Both the position numbers and the translations under genes were made by a program. This document shows positions 15,695 through 24,004 of a stretch of 44,152 nt of DNA, one piece after another. The DNA lies in contig JASHUM010000122.1 in the NCBI GenBank assembly GCA_030040015.1, positions 1 through 44,152 on the forward strand, read 5' to 3'. Positions within the stretch are counted from its first letter, which is position 1. Every line of letters begins with the position of its first letter. The notes under the pieces are model-generated. The model did not search any database. It had not been told where the DNA came from and saw nothing but the letters and a program-made list of their open reading frames with translations. The stretch comes from Acidimicrobiales bacterium (lineage in GTDB: Bacteria; Actinomycetota; Acidimicrobiia; Acidimicrobiales; UBA8190).

Positions 15695-16702
15695 TCAGGG
15701 CCCGAGGATGGCTCGGAGCTGAGCCAAGGTGATGTTGCCGCCCGTGCAGACCAGGGCGACCCGTTTTCCCGAAAGCCGGTCCCCCAGCCGCAGGGCACCG
15801 GCCAGCGATGCCGCGCCCGACGGTTCTGTCAGGTTGCGGGTGTGCTCGATCATGTCCTTGACCGCCGTCCGCAGTTCGTCGTCGCTGACCAGCACGAAGT
15901 CGTCGAGCTGGTCCCACAGCACCCGCTGGGGCAGGGCGAAGGCGGTGCGGGTGGCCAAGCCCTCGGCGAAGGTGGCCATCTCACCCTCGACGAGGGCCCG
16001 GGCCTTCCAGGACAGGTAGGCGGCCGGCGCCGCCGACGACTGCACTCCGATCACCTCGATGGCGGGCCGGACGGACTTGGCCACGATGCAGGCGCCGGAT
16101 GCCCCGCTCCCTCCTCCCACCGGCACGAGGATGGTGTCGATGCCGGGCTCGTCCTCCAGGATCTCGAGGGTCTCGGTGGCCACTCCGGCGATGAGGGCAG
16201 GCTCGTCACCGGGGTGCACGTAGCGCGACCCGCGCTCGGCTGCCAGCCTCTGAGCATGCAGGTGGGCCTCGTCGAAGTCCGTTCCGTGGACGACCACCTC
16301 AGCTCCGAGGCCGACAATGGCGTTCAGCTTGGTGGGGTTGGCGTCCTTGGGCACGCAGATGGTCGCCGGTACCCCGAAGGCCCGAGCCGCCCAGGCGATG
16401 GACTGGCCGTGATTGCCTGTCGACGCGGTCACCACGCCGGCCGAACGTTCCTCGGGACCCAGTTGCGACATCAGGTAGATCCCGCCGCGCACCTTGAAGG
16501 CTCCGATCGGCTGGTGGTTCTCGTGCTTGACCCACACTTCGGTCCCGACCAGGTCGCTCAGGCCGGGGTAGTGGTACAGCGGGGTACGAGACAGGTAACG
16601 GCTGACGACGCGGCGTGCCTCGAGCACGTCCGCCATCCCGGGAGGCTCGAGGCGGACTCCGGTGCCGCTCGGATGGCCGTTCGGCTGGCGGACGTCAGCC
16701 AC
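15695..16702 (-). CDS. Threonine/serine dehydratase-like PLP enzyme
   Basis: A fold-type II pyridoxal-phosphate enzyme of 335 residues. The cofactor lysine is Lys70 in IGAFKVRGG. The substrate-binding loop is ASTGNHGQ (about 93-100), the phosphate loop is PVGGGSGASG, and the C-terminal cofactor-contact motif is VCTGGNI. It lacks the ACT-like regulatory domain of biosynthetic threonine deaminase, so it belongs with catabolic or serine-racemase-like members. Deamination of threonine or serine is the likely activity, but related enzymes act on other hydroxy-amino acids. The GTG at 16702 overlaps the end of the upstream hydrolase gene by eight bases, which implies coupling; the ribosome site is weak. 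Confidence 0.87.
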   Translation of the reverse strand: MADVRQPNGHPSGTGVRLEPPGMADVLEARRVVSRYLSRTPLYHYPGLSDLVGTEVWVKHENHQPIGAFKVRGGIYLMSQLGPEERSAGVVTASTGNHGQSIAWAARAFGVPATICVPKDANPTKLNAIVGLGAEVVVHGTDFDEAHLHAQRLAAERGSRYVHPGDEPALIAGVATETLEILEDEPGIDTILVPVGGGSGASGACIVAKSVRPAIEVIGVQSSAAPAAYLSWKARALVEGEMATFAEGLATRTAFALPQRVLWDQLDDFVLVSDDELRTAVKDMIEHTRNLTEPSGAASLAGALRLGDRLSGKRVALVCTGGNITLAQLRAILGP

Positions 16703-17567
16703 TGCTGTTGTCCGGCTCGACCTCCACCAAAAAGGACTCGAGCTCGGTGAGGAAGCGGTCTGGCTGCTCGTCGTGAAGCAGGTGGCTGGCGCCCGGCACC
16801 ATCTTCACGGTTGCATGTGGGTTCACGGCCTGGAAGCTCGCTGCATGCGCTTCGCTGAATGCGGGAGAGAAGGCGGGGTCGGCCCGCAAGACCAGCACCG
16901 GGCAGGCCACTGCGACATCTCGCCGGACACCTCGGAGCCCGGTGCCGTCGAGGGCGGGTAGGAAGACGTCTGGATCGAGGCGGGCCAGTCCGAGGGCGAG
17001 GGCCCGGGTCCGTTCCGGGCCGAGGAGGTCGGCCATGCTCCCGGTCCCGCCGGAACCGGCCCCGCCACCCCGGCTCGGTACCGCCGCCAACGTACGCTCG
17101 TACTCTTCGAGCGGCGCCTGCCGAGCCTGCATGCTCTGGGTGAACTCCCGAAGGAGCGAGAAGAAGGGAACAGCCGGTCGCGCCTCTGCACTTCCCTCGT
17201 CCCAGTACAGGGGTGGGTCCTCGAGGAGCAGGCCGGCGACGAGCTCGGGCCGGCGCTGTGCCAGTGTCAGCCCGACGACGCCACCCAGGGAGTGGCCCAC
17301 GACCACCACGGTGTCGAGGGAGAGCTGGTCGAACAAGGCGAGCCCGTCGGAGACATAGTGCTCGAGGAAGTACGTGCCCGGTGCATGGGCTGACTCGCCG
17401 TGGCCCCGGAAGTCCAGAGCCAGGCTCCGATGCGCCCTCGCCACGGCGGGGAGGAACGGCTGCCAGGTGGAGCGGGCCTCTCCGAGACCGTGGAGGAACA
17501 GCACGGGAGGTGCTCCCGTGCTGTCGTCGTCGTAGGCCAGCTCCACTCCATTGTTGTCGAGATGCAC
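16695..17567 (-). CDS. Alpha/beta hydrolase
   Basis: About 290 residues with the standard fold: oxyanion region LFLHGLGEARSTW, LALDFRGHGESAHA, nucleophile elbow VVGHSLGGVVG, and the catalytic histidine in VPGASHLLHDEQP near the C-terminus. The mid-region lid contains a Gly-rich loop (SRGGGAGSGGTGS). The substrate is unknown; esterase, lactonase or C-C hydrolase activities all occur in this group. GTG 17567 starts directly before the first strand (VHLDNNGVELAYDD); GTG 17621 would add 18 residues. The downstream dehydratase gene overlaps it, so the two are probably made together. Confidence 0.82.
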   Translation of the reverse strand: MHLDNNGVELAYDDDSTGAPPVLFLHGLGEARSTWQPFLPAVARAHRSLALDFRGHGESAHAPGTYFLEHYVSDGLALFDQLSLDTVVVVGHSLGGVVGLTLAQRRPELVAGLLLEDPPLYWDEGSAEARPAVPFFSLLREFTQSMQARQAPLEEYERTLAAVPSRGGGAGSGGTGSMADLLGPERTRALALGLARLDPDVFLPALDGTGLRGVRRDVAVACPVLVLRADPAFSPAFSEAHAASFQAVNPHATVKMVPGASHLLHDEQPDRFLTELESFLVEVEPDNSSG

Positions 17568-17691
17568 GGCGAGAAGGCTAGGCGAGTGCCGACCACGGTC
17601 TTGAGCGGTGCGTCTCGACACCCGGCGACGGGCGCCGCCGCCTCGGCTCGACGACAGTGGAAGCGGGTCGTCCGGACGCTAGCGTCGGCGT

Positions 17692-18219
17692 GTGATCTCG
17701 AAGGACGACTACCTGTACTTCGTGAACGATGCGCTCGACGGCATGACCGCCATCGTGTCCGAGCTGGGAGACGAGCTGGCCAACCGTCGACCGGACCTCC
17801 CCGGCGCCAATTCCGCATTCGCGCTCTTGACGCACTGCCTGGGCGTCATGACGTACTGGGGCGTCCATCTCGTCGCTGGACGGGAGGTGGAGCGTGATCG
17901 GGATGCCGAGTTCGTCTCCCGGGGAAGTGTCGCCGACCTGCTCGATCAGGCCCGTCAGGTGCGCCACGAATTCGAGCGTGCCGTAGCCGGTGCAGACCCG
18001 GAGGCGGTCCTGCGGGGAACGGTTCCGCCGGAGTGGACCCCGGACGTGGGGCCCTTCATGCAGCGGCAGGGAGCAGCGTTGATGCACGTCTACGAGGAGC
18101 TCGCCCAGCACCGCGGGCACATGGAGCTCACCCGAGACCTCGTGGCGCGCTCAGTCGGTGGTACGCCTCCGGTAGAGGTGGGCCGCCAGGGGGGCGAAGA
18201 CGGCCAGGATCGCCACTGA
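17692..18219 (+). CDS. DUF664/DinB-family protein
   Basis: A 175-residue four-helix-bundle protein of the DinB superfamily. The putative metal-binding histidines are visible at about 48 (ALLTHCLGV) and at 140 and 143 (EELAQHRGHMELTRD). In actinobacteria such proteins include mycothiol-dependent transferases and isomerases, but most are uncharacterised. The GTG at 17692 is the first codon of the frame. The last 69 bases overlap the convergent ABC permease gene; the overlapping tail (GGTPPVEVGRQGGEDGQDRH) is outside the fold. Confidence 0.8.
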   Translation: MISKDDYLYFVNDALDGMTAIVSELGDELANRRPDLPGANSAFALLTHCLGVMTYWGVHLVAGREVERDRDAEFVSRGSVADLLDQARQVRHEFERAVAGADPEAVLRGTVPPEWTPDVGPFMQRQGAALMHVYEELAQHRGHMELTRDLVARSVGGTPPVEVGRQGGEDGQDRH

Positions 18220-18990
18220 CCAGAGCACGATGGCGGCCACGGGGTGCTCCATGGGCCAGGCGTGGATGGTGGCGGACGGGTTGGGGTTCCCGAAGAGGTG
18301 TCGGTCAGCCGCCGTCATGGCGCTCACTGGGTTCCAGTTGGCCACCACCCGCAGCCAGCCCGGCATCCCTTCGGTCGGGACCATGGCGTTGGACACGATG
18401 GCCAGCGGGAAGAGGACGATGAGGCCGATCGATGCCCCGCTCTCCGGGCCCTTGGCCAAGATCCCGAGGCAGCCGCACGCCCACGACAGCGCGTAGGTGA
18501 AGAACAGGGCGAGACCCACCCCGGCGAGAACCGAGCCCACGCTGGCGTGGACGCGCCACCCGATCAAGAACCCTGTCCCCATGACGAAAGCCACGGCGAT
18601 GACCGAGGTGATCAGGTCGGCGAGCGAGCGGCCCACCAGCACTGCAGCCCGCCACATGGGCAGGGCACGGAAGCGGTCGATGACCCCGGTCGACAGGTCG
18701 GTGGCCAGCCCCACGGCCGACCCCATCGACGACGTGACGAGGTTGAGGGCGAGAAGCCCGGCGATGGCGAACTGCTTGTACCCACCGGCGATGGGGATAC
18801 CGGAGCCGAGCACCCAGATGAAGAGCAAGGTGAAGAGGACCGGCTGCAGGGTGACGTCGGAGAGCTGCATGGGCTCTCTCGAGATGTGGACGAGGTTCCG
18901 CCGGGTGAGGACCACGACGTCGTGCACGATCGAGTAGACGCGCCCGAGCCGCGGCGACGACTCCGGGACGGTGGCGACAGCGAGGGTCAT
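18151..18990 (-). CDS. ABC-2 type permease (DrrB-like)
   Basis: A 279-residue membrane subunit with about six hydrophobic segments, beginning LQPVLFTLLFIWVLGSG and ending AAIVLWSVAILAVFAPLAAHLY. It carries the family stretch DLSTGVIDRFRALPMWRAAVLVGR, which contacts the ATPase, and NWNPVSAMTAADRHLFGNP. It would pair with the ATPase just upstream to export a hydrophobic or amphipathic compound, as in daunorubicin-type exporters; the cargo is unknown. Its ATG overlaps the ATPase stop by four bases (ATGA). Confidence 0.9.
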   Translation of the reverse strand: MTLAVATVPESSPRLGRVYSIVHDVVVLTRRNLVHISREPMQLSDVTLQPVLFTLLFIWVLGSGIPIAGGYKQFAIAGLLALNLVTSSMGSAVGLATDLSTGVIDRFRALPMWRAAVLVGRSLADLITSVIAVAFVMGTGFLIGWRVHASVGSVLAGVGLALFFTYALSWACGCLGILAKGPESGASIGLIVLFPLAIVSNAMVPTEGMPGWLRVVANWNPVSAMTAADRHLFGNPNPSATIHAWPMEHPVAAIVLWSVAILAVFAPLAAHLYRRRTTD

Positions 18991-20003
18991 CGGCCTGCTC
19001 CTTGTGCAGCGAGGGAGGGTGTCTCGGACGGAGAGGGTCGCTCGGACGACGCCTGGCCGTCACCCTCTTCTGTGCCCTCACCGGTCAGGGTGAAGAAGAC
19101 GTCGTCGAGCGACGGCTGGTGCACGGCGACGTCGTCGACGGCGATCCCGGCCCGGTCGAGCGCTCGAACGACGGTGGTCGCCAGTCCCGAGCTCTGGGCG
19201 ACGGGAGCCCGGAGCCGACGACCGTCGTGGCTGGCGTGCACGGGCCCGGCCACGAGGGGCTCGAGGGCGGCGCCGGCACCGGGTTGCGGGGAGCTCAGGG
19301 TGACCTCGAGAGTGGCCCCGCCGATCTGCATCTTGAGCTGCTGGGCGGTTCCCTCGGCGATCTTGTGGCCGTGGTCGATGACGACGATGTTGTCGGCCAA
19401 CTGGTCGGCCTCGTCCAGGTACTGAGTCGTGAGGAGAACAGTCGTGCCGTCGGCCACCAGGCTGCGGATGGCGCTCCACACCGACAGCCGGCTCGAGGGG
19501 TCGAGACCGGTGGTGGGCTCGTCCAGGAAGAGGACCGGTGGGTTGCCCACCAACCCGGCGGCCACGTCGAGGCGCCGGCGCATGCCGCCCGAGTAGGTCT
19601 TGAGCGTCCGATCGGCAGCGTCGGCGAGGTCGAACTCGGACAAGAGCATGCCGGCCCGGGCCTTGGCCTCGGCCCGGGGCATGCCGGTCAGTTCCCCCAC
19701 CATCACGAGGTTCTGACGTCCGGTGAGGAGCTCGTCGAGCGTGGCGGCCTGGGCCGTGACGCCGATCCGCCTGCGTACCGCACGCGGCTCACGCACCACG
19801 TCGTGCCCGGCCACCGTGGCCCGGCCCGAGTCGGGGAGGGTGAGGGTGGTCAGGATCCGGACGGCGGTGGTCTTCCCCGCCCCGTTGGGGCCCAGGAGGC
19901 CCAGGATCGAGCCGGCCGGGACCGAGAGGTCCAGGCCGTCGAGGGCCAGGGTCCGGCCGAAGCGCTTGACCAGGCCCTCGGCTTCGATGATCACGTCGGC
20001 CAT
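18987..20003 (-). CDS. ABC transporter ATPase (DrrA-like)
   Basis: A 338-residue ATPase. Walker A is GPNGAGKTT (38-46), the signature is YSGGMRRRLD (about 137-146) and Walker B is VLFLDEPTTGLDP (157 on). The C-terminal extension after HKIAEGTAQQLK is the DrrA-type domain (LEVTLSSP to VHQPSLDDVFFTLTG), followed by a disordered Ser/Glu tail. The ATG at 20003 has GGAGGTGAGC directly upstream. It forms an operon with the permease and is probably repressed by the divergent TetR regulator. Confidence 0.93.
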   Translation of the reverse strand: MADVIIEAEGLVKRFGRTLALDGLDLSVPAGSILGLLGPNGAGKTTAVRILTTLTLPDSGRATVAGHDVVREPRAVRRRIGVTAQAATLDELLTGRQNLVMVGELTGMPRAEAKARAGMLLSEFDLADAADRTLKTYSGGMRRRLDVAAGLVGNPPVLFLDEPTTGLDPSSRLSVWSAIRSLVADGTTVLLTTQYLDEADQLADNIVVIDHGHKIAEGTAQQLKMQIGGATLEVTLSSPQPGAGAALEPLVAGPVHASHDGRRLRAPVAQSSGLATTVVRALDRAGIAVDDVAVHQPSLDDVFFTLTGEGTEEGDGQASSERPSPSETPSLAAQGAGR

Positions 20004-20035
20004 GCTCACCTCCGGGCTCGACCTGCCGGCACGAT

Positions 20036-20053
20036 TTACCGGTCGATCGGTAA
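20036..20053. promoter_or_regulatory. Palindromic TetR-type operator O1
   Basis: TTACCGGTCGATCGGTAA has 6-bp perfect arms (TTACCG/CGGTAA) around a centre containing TCGA. It sits 33 bases before the exporter ATPase start, in the gap shared with the TetR gene. A similar second element lies at 20088-20105. Confidence 0.75.
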
Positions 20054-20087
20054 GTTTTCCGTGTCCAAGGCAGGTAAGCACGAAAAC

Positions 20088-20105
20088 CTACCGGTCGTCA
20101 AGTAA
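20088..20105. promoter_or_regulatory. Second operator-like element O2 overlapping a -10 box
   Basis: CTACCGGTCGTCAAGTAA shares 13 of 18 positions with O1, in the same orientation and spacing, 52 bases away. Its right end overlaps TAAACT (20103-20108), which is placed seven bases before ATG 20116 and looks like the -10 box of a leaderless TetR transcript. This would give autoregulation. Confidence 0.6.
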
Positions 20106-20115
20106 ACTACGGACG

Positions 20116-20844
20116 ATGTCACGTGACCCGGCTGGACCCCGAAGTGGCGGACCCGGGCCTGGGCCCGGGCCCATCCAGAGGCTCGGCGAGGGCCTGATGG
20201 CGACGGCAGGGAGCGCTCCGCCGCCGCCCCTCGAGCCGGGCCAAGGAATGAGGCGACGGGGCAGGCCTCGAGGCCGAAGGGACGCCGACGCGCCGTCCAC
20301 GCGCGAGCAGATCCTCGAGGTGGCGCTCGACCTCTTCACCGAGCGGGGGTACGGCCAGACCTCGCTGCGGGAGATCGCCGAGCGCCTGGGGCTGACGAAG
20401 GCTGCGCTCTACTACCACTTCTCGTCCAAGGACGAGATCTTCATGGCCCTGCACCGAAGGTTGCACGAGAGCCTCGACGCGACGGTGGCCGTCCTCGAGG
20501 ACGAGGACATGACGCTGGGGGGATGGCTGGCGCTCTTCGAGAGGTTCGTCGAGAAGTTCCCCGGCAACCGCAAGCTGATCCTGATGCACGAGCGAAACCG
20601 CACGGCGTTCGAGAAGGTCCACAACGAAGGCCACGATCAGGAGCATGCCGACATCGAGGAGAAGCTGAGCGCGGCACTGCGGGACCCGGAGATCCCGGTC
20701 CGAGAGCGCATCCGGATCGGTTGCGCCTTCAGCATGATGATGGGCGGCCTGCTCTTCGCCGGGGACGGGTTCCAGGACGTCGATGCCGACGAGCTGACGG
20801 CGGAGATGAAATCGGCCCTGCAGGACCTGCTCGGGGCATACTGA
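20116..20844 (+). CDS. TetR-family transcriptional regulator
   Basis: The DNA-binding domain is clear: REQILEVALDLFTERGYGQTSLREIAERLGLTKAALYYHFSSKDEIF, with the usual helix-turn-helix and the ALYYHF end. The ligand domain follows to QDLLGAY. It is divergent from the DrrAB exporter, with two repeats between them, so it most likely represses the exporter and itself. ATG 20116 fits a leaderless start behind TAAACT and gives 242 residues with a long Pro/Gly N-terminal arm; ATG 20197 would give 215 residues, closer to the usual length, with GAGG upstream. The choice is open. Confidence 0.87.
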   Translation: MSRDPAGPRSGGPGPGPGPIQRLGEGLMATAGSAPPPPLEPGQGMRRRGRPRGRRDADAPSTREQILEVALDLFTERGYGQTSLREIAERLGLTKAALYYHFSSKDEIFMALHRRLHESLDATVAVLEDEDMTLGGWLALFERFVEKFPGNRKLILMHERNRTAFEKVHNEGHDQEHADIEEKLSAALRDPEIPVRERIRIGCAFSMMMGGLLFAGDGFQDVDADELTAEMKSALQDLLGAY

Positions 20845-20889
20845 CACCCGCCGTCAAGGGGCCGGCCTCACGGCCCGAACGGAGGAATC

Positions 20890-21852
20890 GTGCAGTCCTT
20901 CGCCGGCAGGTTGGGGGTCGTGACTGGGGGCGGCTCGGGCATGGGCCGCGAGTTGGTGCTGCAGCTCGCCTCCGAGGGGTGCGCCGTGGCGTGCTGCGAC
21001 ATCCACGAGGACGAGGTCTGGCACACGTCGGATCTAGCCGGCAGCCGAGCACCGAAGGGCATCAGGGTCACGGCGCACGTCTGTGACGTCTCCGACGAGA
21101 CCCAGGTCCTCCGGTTCCGTGACGAGGCCGTCGCCGCCCATGGCCGCGACCACGTCGACCTTCTCTTCAACAATGCCGGGATAGGGGGCGGAGGCAGCCT
21201 CTTCACCGACTCGAGAGCGACGTGGGAGCGGACCTTCGGCGTCGACTTCTGGGGCGTCTACCTCTGCACCCGGGCATTCCTCCCGTTGCTCGTGAAGAGC
21301 TCGGAGGCGGTGGTGGTCAACACGAGCAGCGTGAACGGCTTCTGGGCCACGCTCGGTCCCGGCGTGCCCCACAGCGCCTACAGCACGGCGAAGTTCGCCG
21401 TGAAGGGGTTCTCCGAGGCGTTGATCGAGGACCTGCGAATGAACGCTCCGCACGTCCGAGTGGCGGTCGTCGTGCCCGGCCACATCGGCACCGACATCGT
21501 CACCAACACGCGGCGCATCCTCGGCCAGGCCGCGCCCGGGGCGGTGGACGATGCCGAGCTGGAGACCTGGCGCCCTGCCCTGGTCAGGGCGGGTGCGCCC
21601 GCCGAGGCCACCACCGAGGAGCTGCGCGCCATGCTGGGCCTGCTGGAGGGGGCGTTCAAGGCCAACGCTCCGCTCACCGCCGCCCAGGCCGCCACCATCA
21701 TCCTGGACAGCCTGCGCGCCGGGAAGTGGAGGATCCTCGTCGGCGCCGACGCCGAGGCCCTCGACGCCTGGGTCCGCCGGGACCCGGAGTCCGCCTACGA
21801 CTATCCGAGGACGGGAGGCGCGTTCCTGAGGCCGAGCGCGGCGGAGGAGTAG
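20890..21852 (+). CDS. Short-chain dehydrogenase/reductase
   Basis: A classical-type SDR of 320 residues. The cofactor loop is TGGGSGMG (12-19), then DVSD, NNAGIGGGG (94 on), catalytic Ser near 146 (NTSSVNG) and Tyr164/Lys168 in YSTAK. The Asp in CDIHE after the second strand suggests NAD(H). A C-terminal extension (ELETWRPALVRAG to the end) is longer than in the smallest SDRs. GGAGGA precedes the GTG at 20890. Its stop overlaps the start of the amine oxidase gene by one base, so the two probably work on the same compound class, possibly exporter-linked; substrate unknown. Confidence 0.88.
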   Translation: MQSFAGRLGVVTGGGSGMGRELVLQLASEGCAVACCDIHEDEVWHTSDLAGSRAPKGIRVTAHVCDVSDETQVLRFRDEAVAAHGRDHVDLLFNNAGIGGGGSLFTDSRATWERTFGVDFWGVYLCTRAFLPLLVKSSEAVVVNTSSVNGFWATLGPGVPHSAYSTAKFAVKGFSEALIEDLRMNAPHVRVAVVVPGHIGTDIVTNTRRILGQAAPGAVDDAELETWRPALVRAGAPAEATTEELRAMLGLLEGAFKANAPLTAAQAATIILDSLRAGKWRILVGADAEALDAWVRRDPESAYDYPRTGGAFLRPSAAEE

Positions 21853-23237
21853 TGACGACCAACGCCATCGAGGCCGACGTCTGCGTCGTCGGAGCCGGGT
21901 TCGCCGGGCTCACCGCCGCCCGGAGGCTCCAGCAGGCGGGGAAATCGGTGGTGGTCCTCGAAGCCCGCGACCGCGTCGGCGGACGGACGTGGACCGAGGA
22001 GCACGCCGGCTGTGCGATCGACAGGGGAGGCGCCTGGCTCAGCCCTCGCCACGACGCCGCCTTCGAGCTGGCCCGGGAGGTCGGGGTCTCGACCTACAAG
22101 ACCTACGTCGCCGGCCGCCACCTCCTGGTGGGAGACGGCAGGATCCGGAGGTACAAGGGTCTGATCCCGAAGATCAGCCCATTGGCCGTTGCTCAGATCG
22201 GCTGGGTGCAGCTCAGGCTGGACCAGATGGCGAGACAGGTCCCGGTCGAGGCGCCGTGGAGAGCTCGCCGGGCGGCGGAGTGGGACTCTTTCTCGGTGGG
22301 CCGGTGGCTCGACGATCACCGCATCAGATCGAAGATCGGCAACGACCTCTTCCAGATGGCGGTGCGCGGCCTCTTCGCTGCCGCAGACATGTCCGACGTG
22401 TCGTTCCTCGACCTGCTGTTCTTGATCCGCGCCCATCACAGGATCGAGGACCTCTTCTCGATCGAGGGCGGGGCTCAGGAGACCCTGATCCAGGGAGGCA
22501 TGGGCGCCTTCGCCGGGCGGGTGGCCACGGAGCTGGGCGACGCCGTGCAGCTCGAGAGCCCGGTGCGTTCGGTGGCTCAGAGGGGGGACCACGTCGTCGT
22601 TGGCTCGATGGGTGCCTCGGTGACGGCGCGATTCGTGGTGCTCGCCATCCCGCCCGTACTCAACTTGGAGATCGCCTTCGACCCGGCACTTCCCGAGGAG
22701 CGCCGTACCCTGCTGCGCCACGCCGTCGCCGGCCACGAGACCAAGAGCATCCTCGTCTACGACCAACCGTTCTGGCGTTCCGACGGCTTGAGCGGTCAGA
22801 GCGCCGAGCCCGGGTCGCCGTCGGAGGTGACCATCGACGCCTCGCCCGCCGACGGTTCCGCCGGGGCACTGGCATCCTTCACGTTCGGGTACGTCGCCAA
22901 GCAATTCGACTCGCTCGATCGGCCCGAACGTCGCCGGATGCTCCTCGACGTCTTGAGCGGGCGCTTCGGTCCCAAGGCAGCGACCCCGGTGCACTTCGTC
23001 GAGACGGCGTGGTTCACCGAGCCGTGGAGTTGTGGCTGTTCCTTCGCCCACCTTCCACCCGGCATCTGGACTCGTTTTGGCCCGCTTCTTCGCCAGCCCT
23101 ACGGCCGCGTCCACTGGGCGGGGACGGAAACAGCCACGGTGTCCCATGGTGCGGTCGACGGCGCCATCCGCTCGGGCGAACGGGTGGCCGAGGAGATCGT
23201 GACGCGCTCTGCCGACAGAGCCCTCACGACGACGTAA
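21852..23237 (+). CDS. Flavin-containing amine oxidase family protein
   Basis: A 461-residue FAD oxidase of the monoamine oxidase family. The dinucleotide loop is VVGAGFAGLTAARRL (about 12-26), then VVLEARDRVGGRTWT, GGAWLSP, and the C-terminal FAD-contact motif GRVHWAGTETATVSHGAVDGAIRSG. The substrate could be an amine, an amino acid or a related compound. The GTG at 21852 overlaps the dehydrogenase stop by one base and uses GGAGGAG inside that gene. The last 14 bases overlap the convergent HAD hydrolase gene. Confidence 0.9.
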   Translation: MTTNAIEADVCVVGAGFAGLTAARRLQQAGKSVVVLEARDRVGGRTWTEEHAGCAIDRGGAWLSPRHDAAFELAREVGVSTYKTYVAGRHLLVGDGRIRRYKGLIPKISPLAVAQIGWVQLRLDQMARQVPVEAPWRARRAAEWDSFSVGRWLDDHRIRSKIGNDLFQMAVRGLFAAADMSDVSFLDLLFLIRAHHRIEDLFSIEGGAQETLIQGGMGAFAGRVATELGDAVQLESPVRSVAQRGDHVVVGSMGASVTARFVVLAIPPVLNLEIAFDPALPEERRTLLRHAVAGHETKSILVYDQPFWRSDGLSGQSAEPGSPSEVTIDASPADGSAGALASFTFGYVAKQFDSLDRPERRRMLLDVLSGRFGPKAATPVHFVETAWFTEPWSCGCSFAHLPPGIWTRFGPLLRQPYGRVHWAGTETATVSHGAVDGAIRSGERVAEEIVTRSADRALTTT

Positions 23238-24000
23238 GCAACACCTCGGGAAGGTCTGCGACCGAGCGGATCACCGTCACGGCCGGCCCGGGAGTAGGTA
23301 CGGGGCGGCCATCTGAGATCCATACGGCCGCCATGCCCACGTTCAGGGCGCCCCGGACGTCACGTTCCCAGTTGTCGCCCACCATCACGGCTTGGTCGGG
23401 ACCCACGCCCAGCTCGTCGAGGACGAGGCGGAAGACGGCCGGGTCGGGCTTGCCCATCCCGACGGCGCCGGAGATCACCACGCTGTCGAACCACTCGTCG
23501 AGACCGGTCTGGCGGAATTTGAGCCGTTGGATGTCGGTGGGACCGTTCGTGAGCAGTGCCAAACGGGCGCCGGCGGCGGTCCGCTGCACGGCGCTCGCCG
23601 CCCCGTCGATGAGGGGATGCCCACTTCGTTGGTGCTCGATGTAGGCGTCGGACATGGCGCTGGTGAGCGACGGGTCGTCAACGCCGAGCCCTGCCAATGC
23701 GGCCGACCACGCCTCTTCTCGGTAGACCGGCGCCCAGCTGCGCACGCCGTCGAGGCTCGCGTGGCAATCCGAGAAGTCGGACCACAGTGCCTCCCACGAC
23801 GCGATCCCGAGGGCACGGCACAGCGGGTTGTGGGGGCTTGCCCGCCACAGGGCCCGGGCCTGGCGGAGAACGGCCTCCTCGAGCGCACGGGGGTCCAGCT
23901 CCGGCAACAGCGCTGCAGTCGCCCGCAGGGAGGACCGCGCCACCTCCTCCTCGACGATCAGGGTGTCGTCGAGGTCGAACACCACCACCCTGATGGCCAC
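23224..24000 (-). CDS. HAD-superfamily hydrolase
   Basis: A 258-residue phosphatase-like protein. All four HAD motifs are visible: VVVFDLDDT (5-13), LLTNGPTD, GMGKPDP with the conserved lysine, and MVGDNWERDV. A helical cap (about 20-110) places it with subfamily I members, which include phosphoglycolate phosphatases and haloacid dehalogenases; the substrate is not predictable. GTG 24000 starts just before the first strand, four bases behind the VOC gene; GTG 24051 would overlap that gene by 47 bases. It is the last gene of the long minus-strand run that begins with the TetR gene at 33057. Confidence 0.85.
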   Translation of the reverse strand: MAIRVVVFDLDDTLIVEEEVARSSLRATAALLPELDPRALEEAVLRQARALWRASPHNPLCRALGIASWEALWSDFSDCHASLDGVRSWAPVYREEAWSAALAGLGVDDPSLTSAMSDAYIEHQRSGHPLIDGAASAVQRTAAGARLALLTNGPTDIQRLKFRQTGLDEWFDSVVISGAVGMGKPDPAVFRLVLDELGVGPDQAVMVGDNWERDVRGALNVGMAAVWISDGRPVPTPGPAVTVIRSVADLPEVLLTSS

Positions 24001-24004
24001 GTCC

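Noticed and set aside
18151-23237. Secondary-metabolite biosynthetic cluster around the DrrAB-type exporter
   Set aside because: There is no synthase, synthetase or tailoring set; a dehydrogenase and an amine oxidase alone do not support this.
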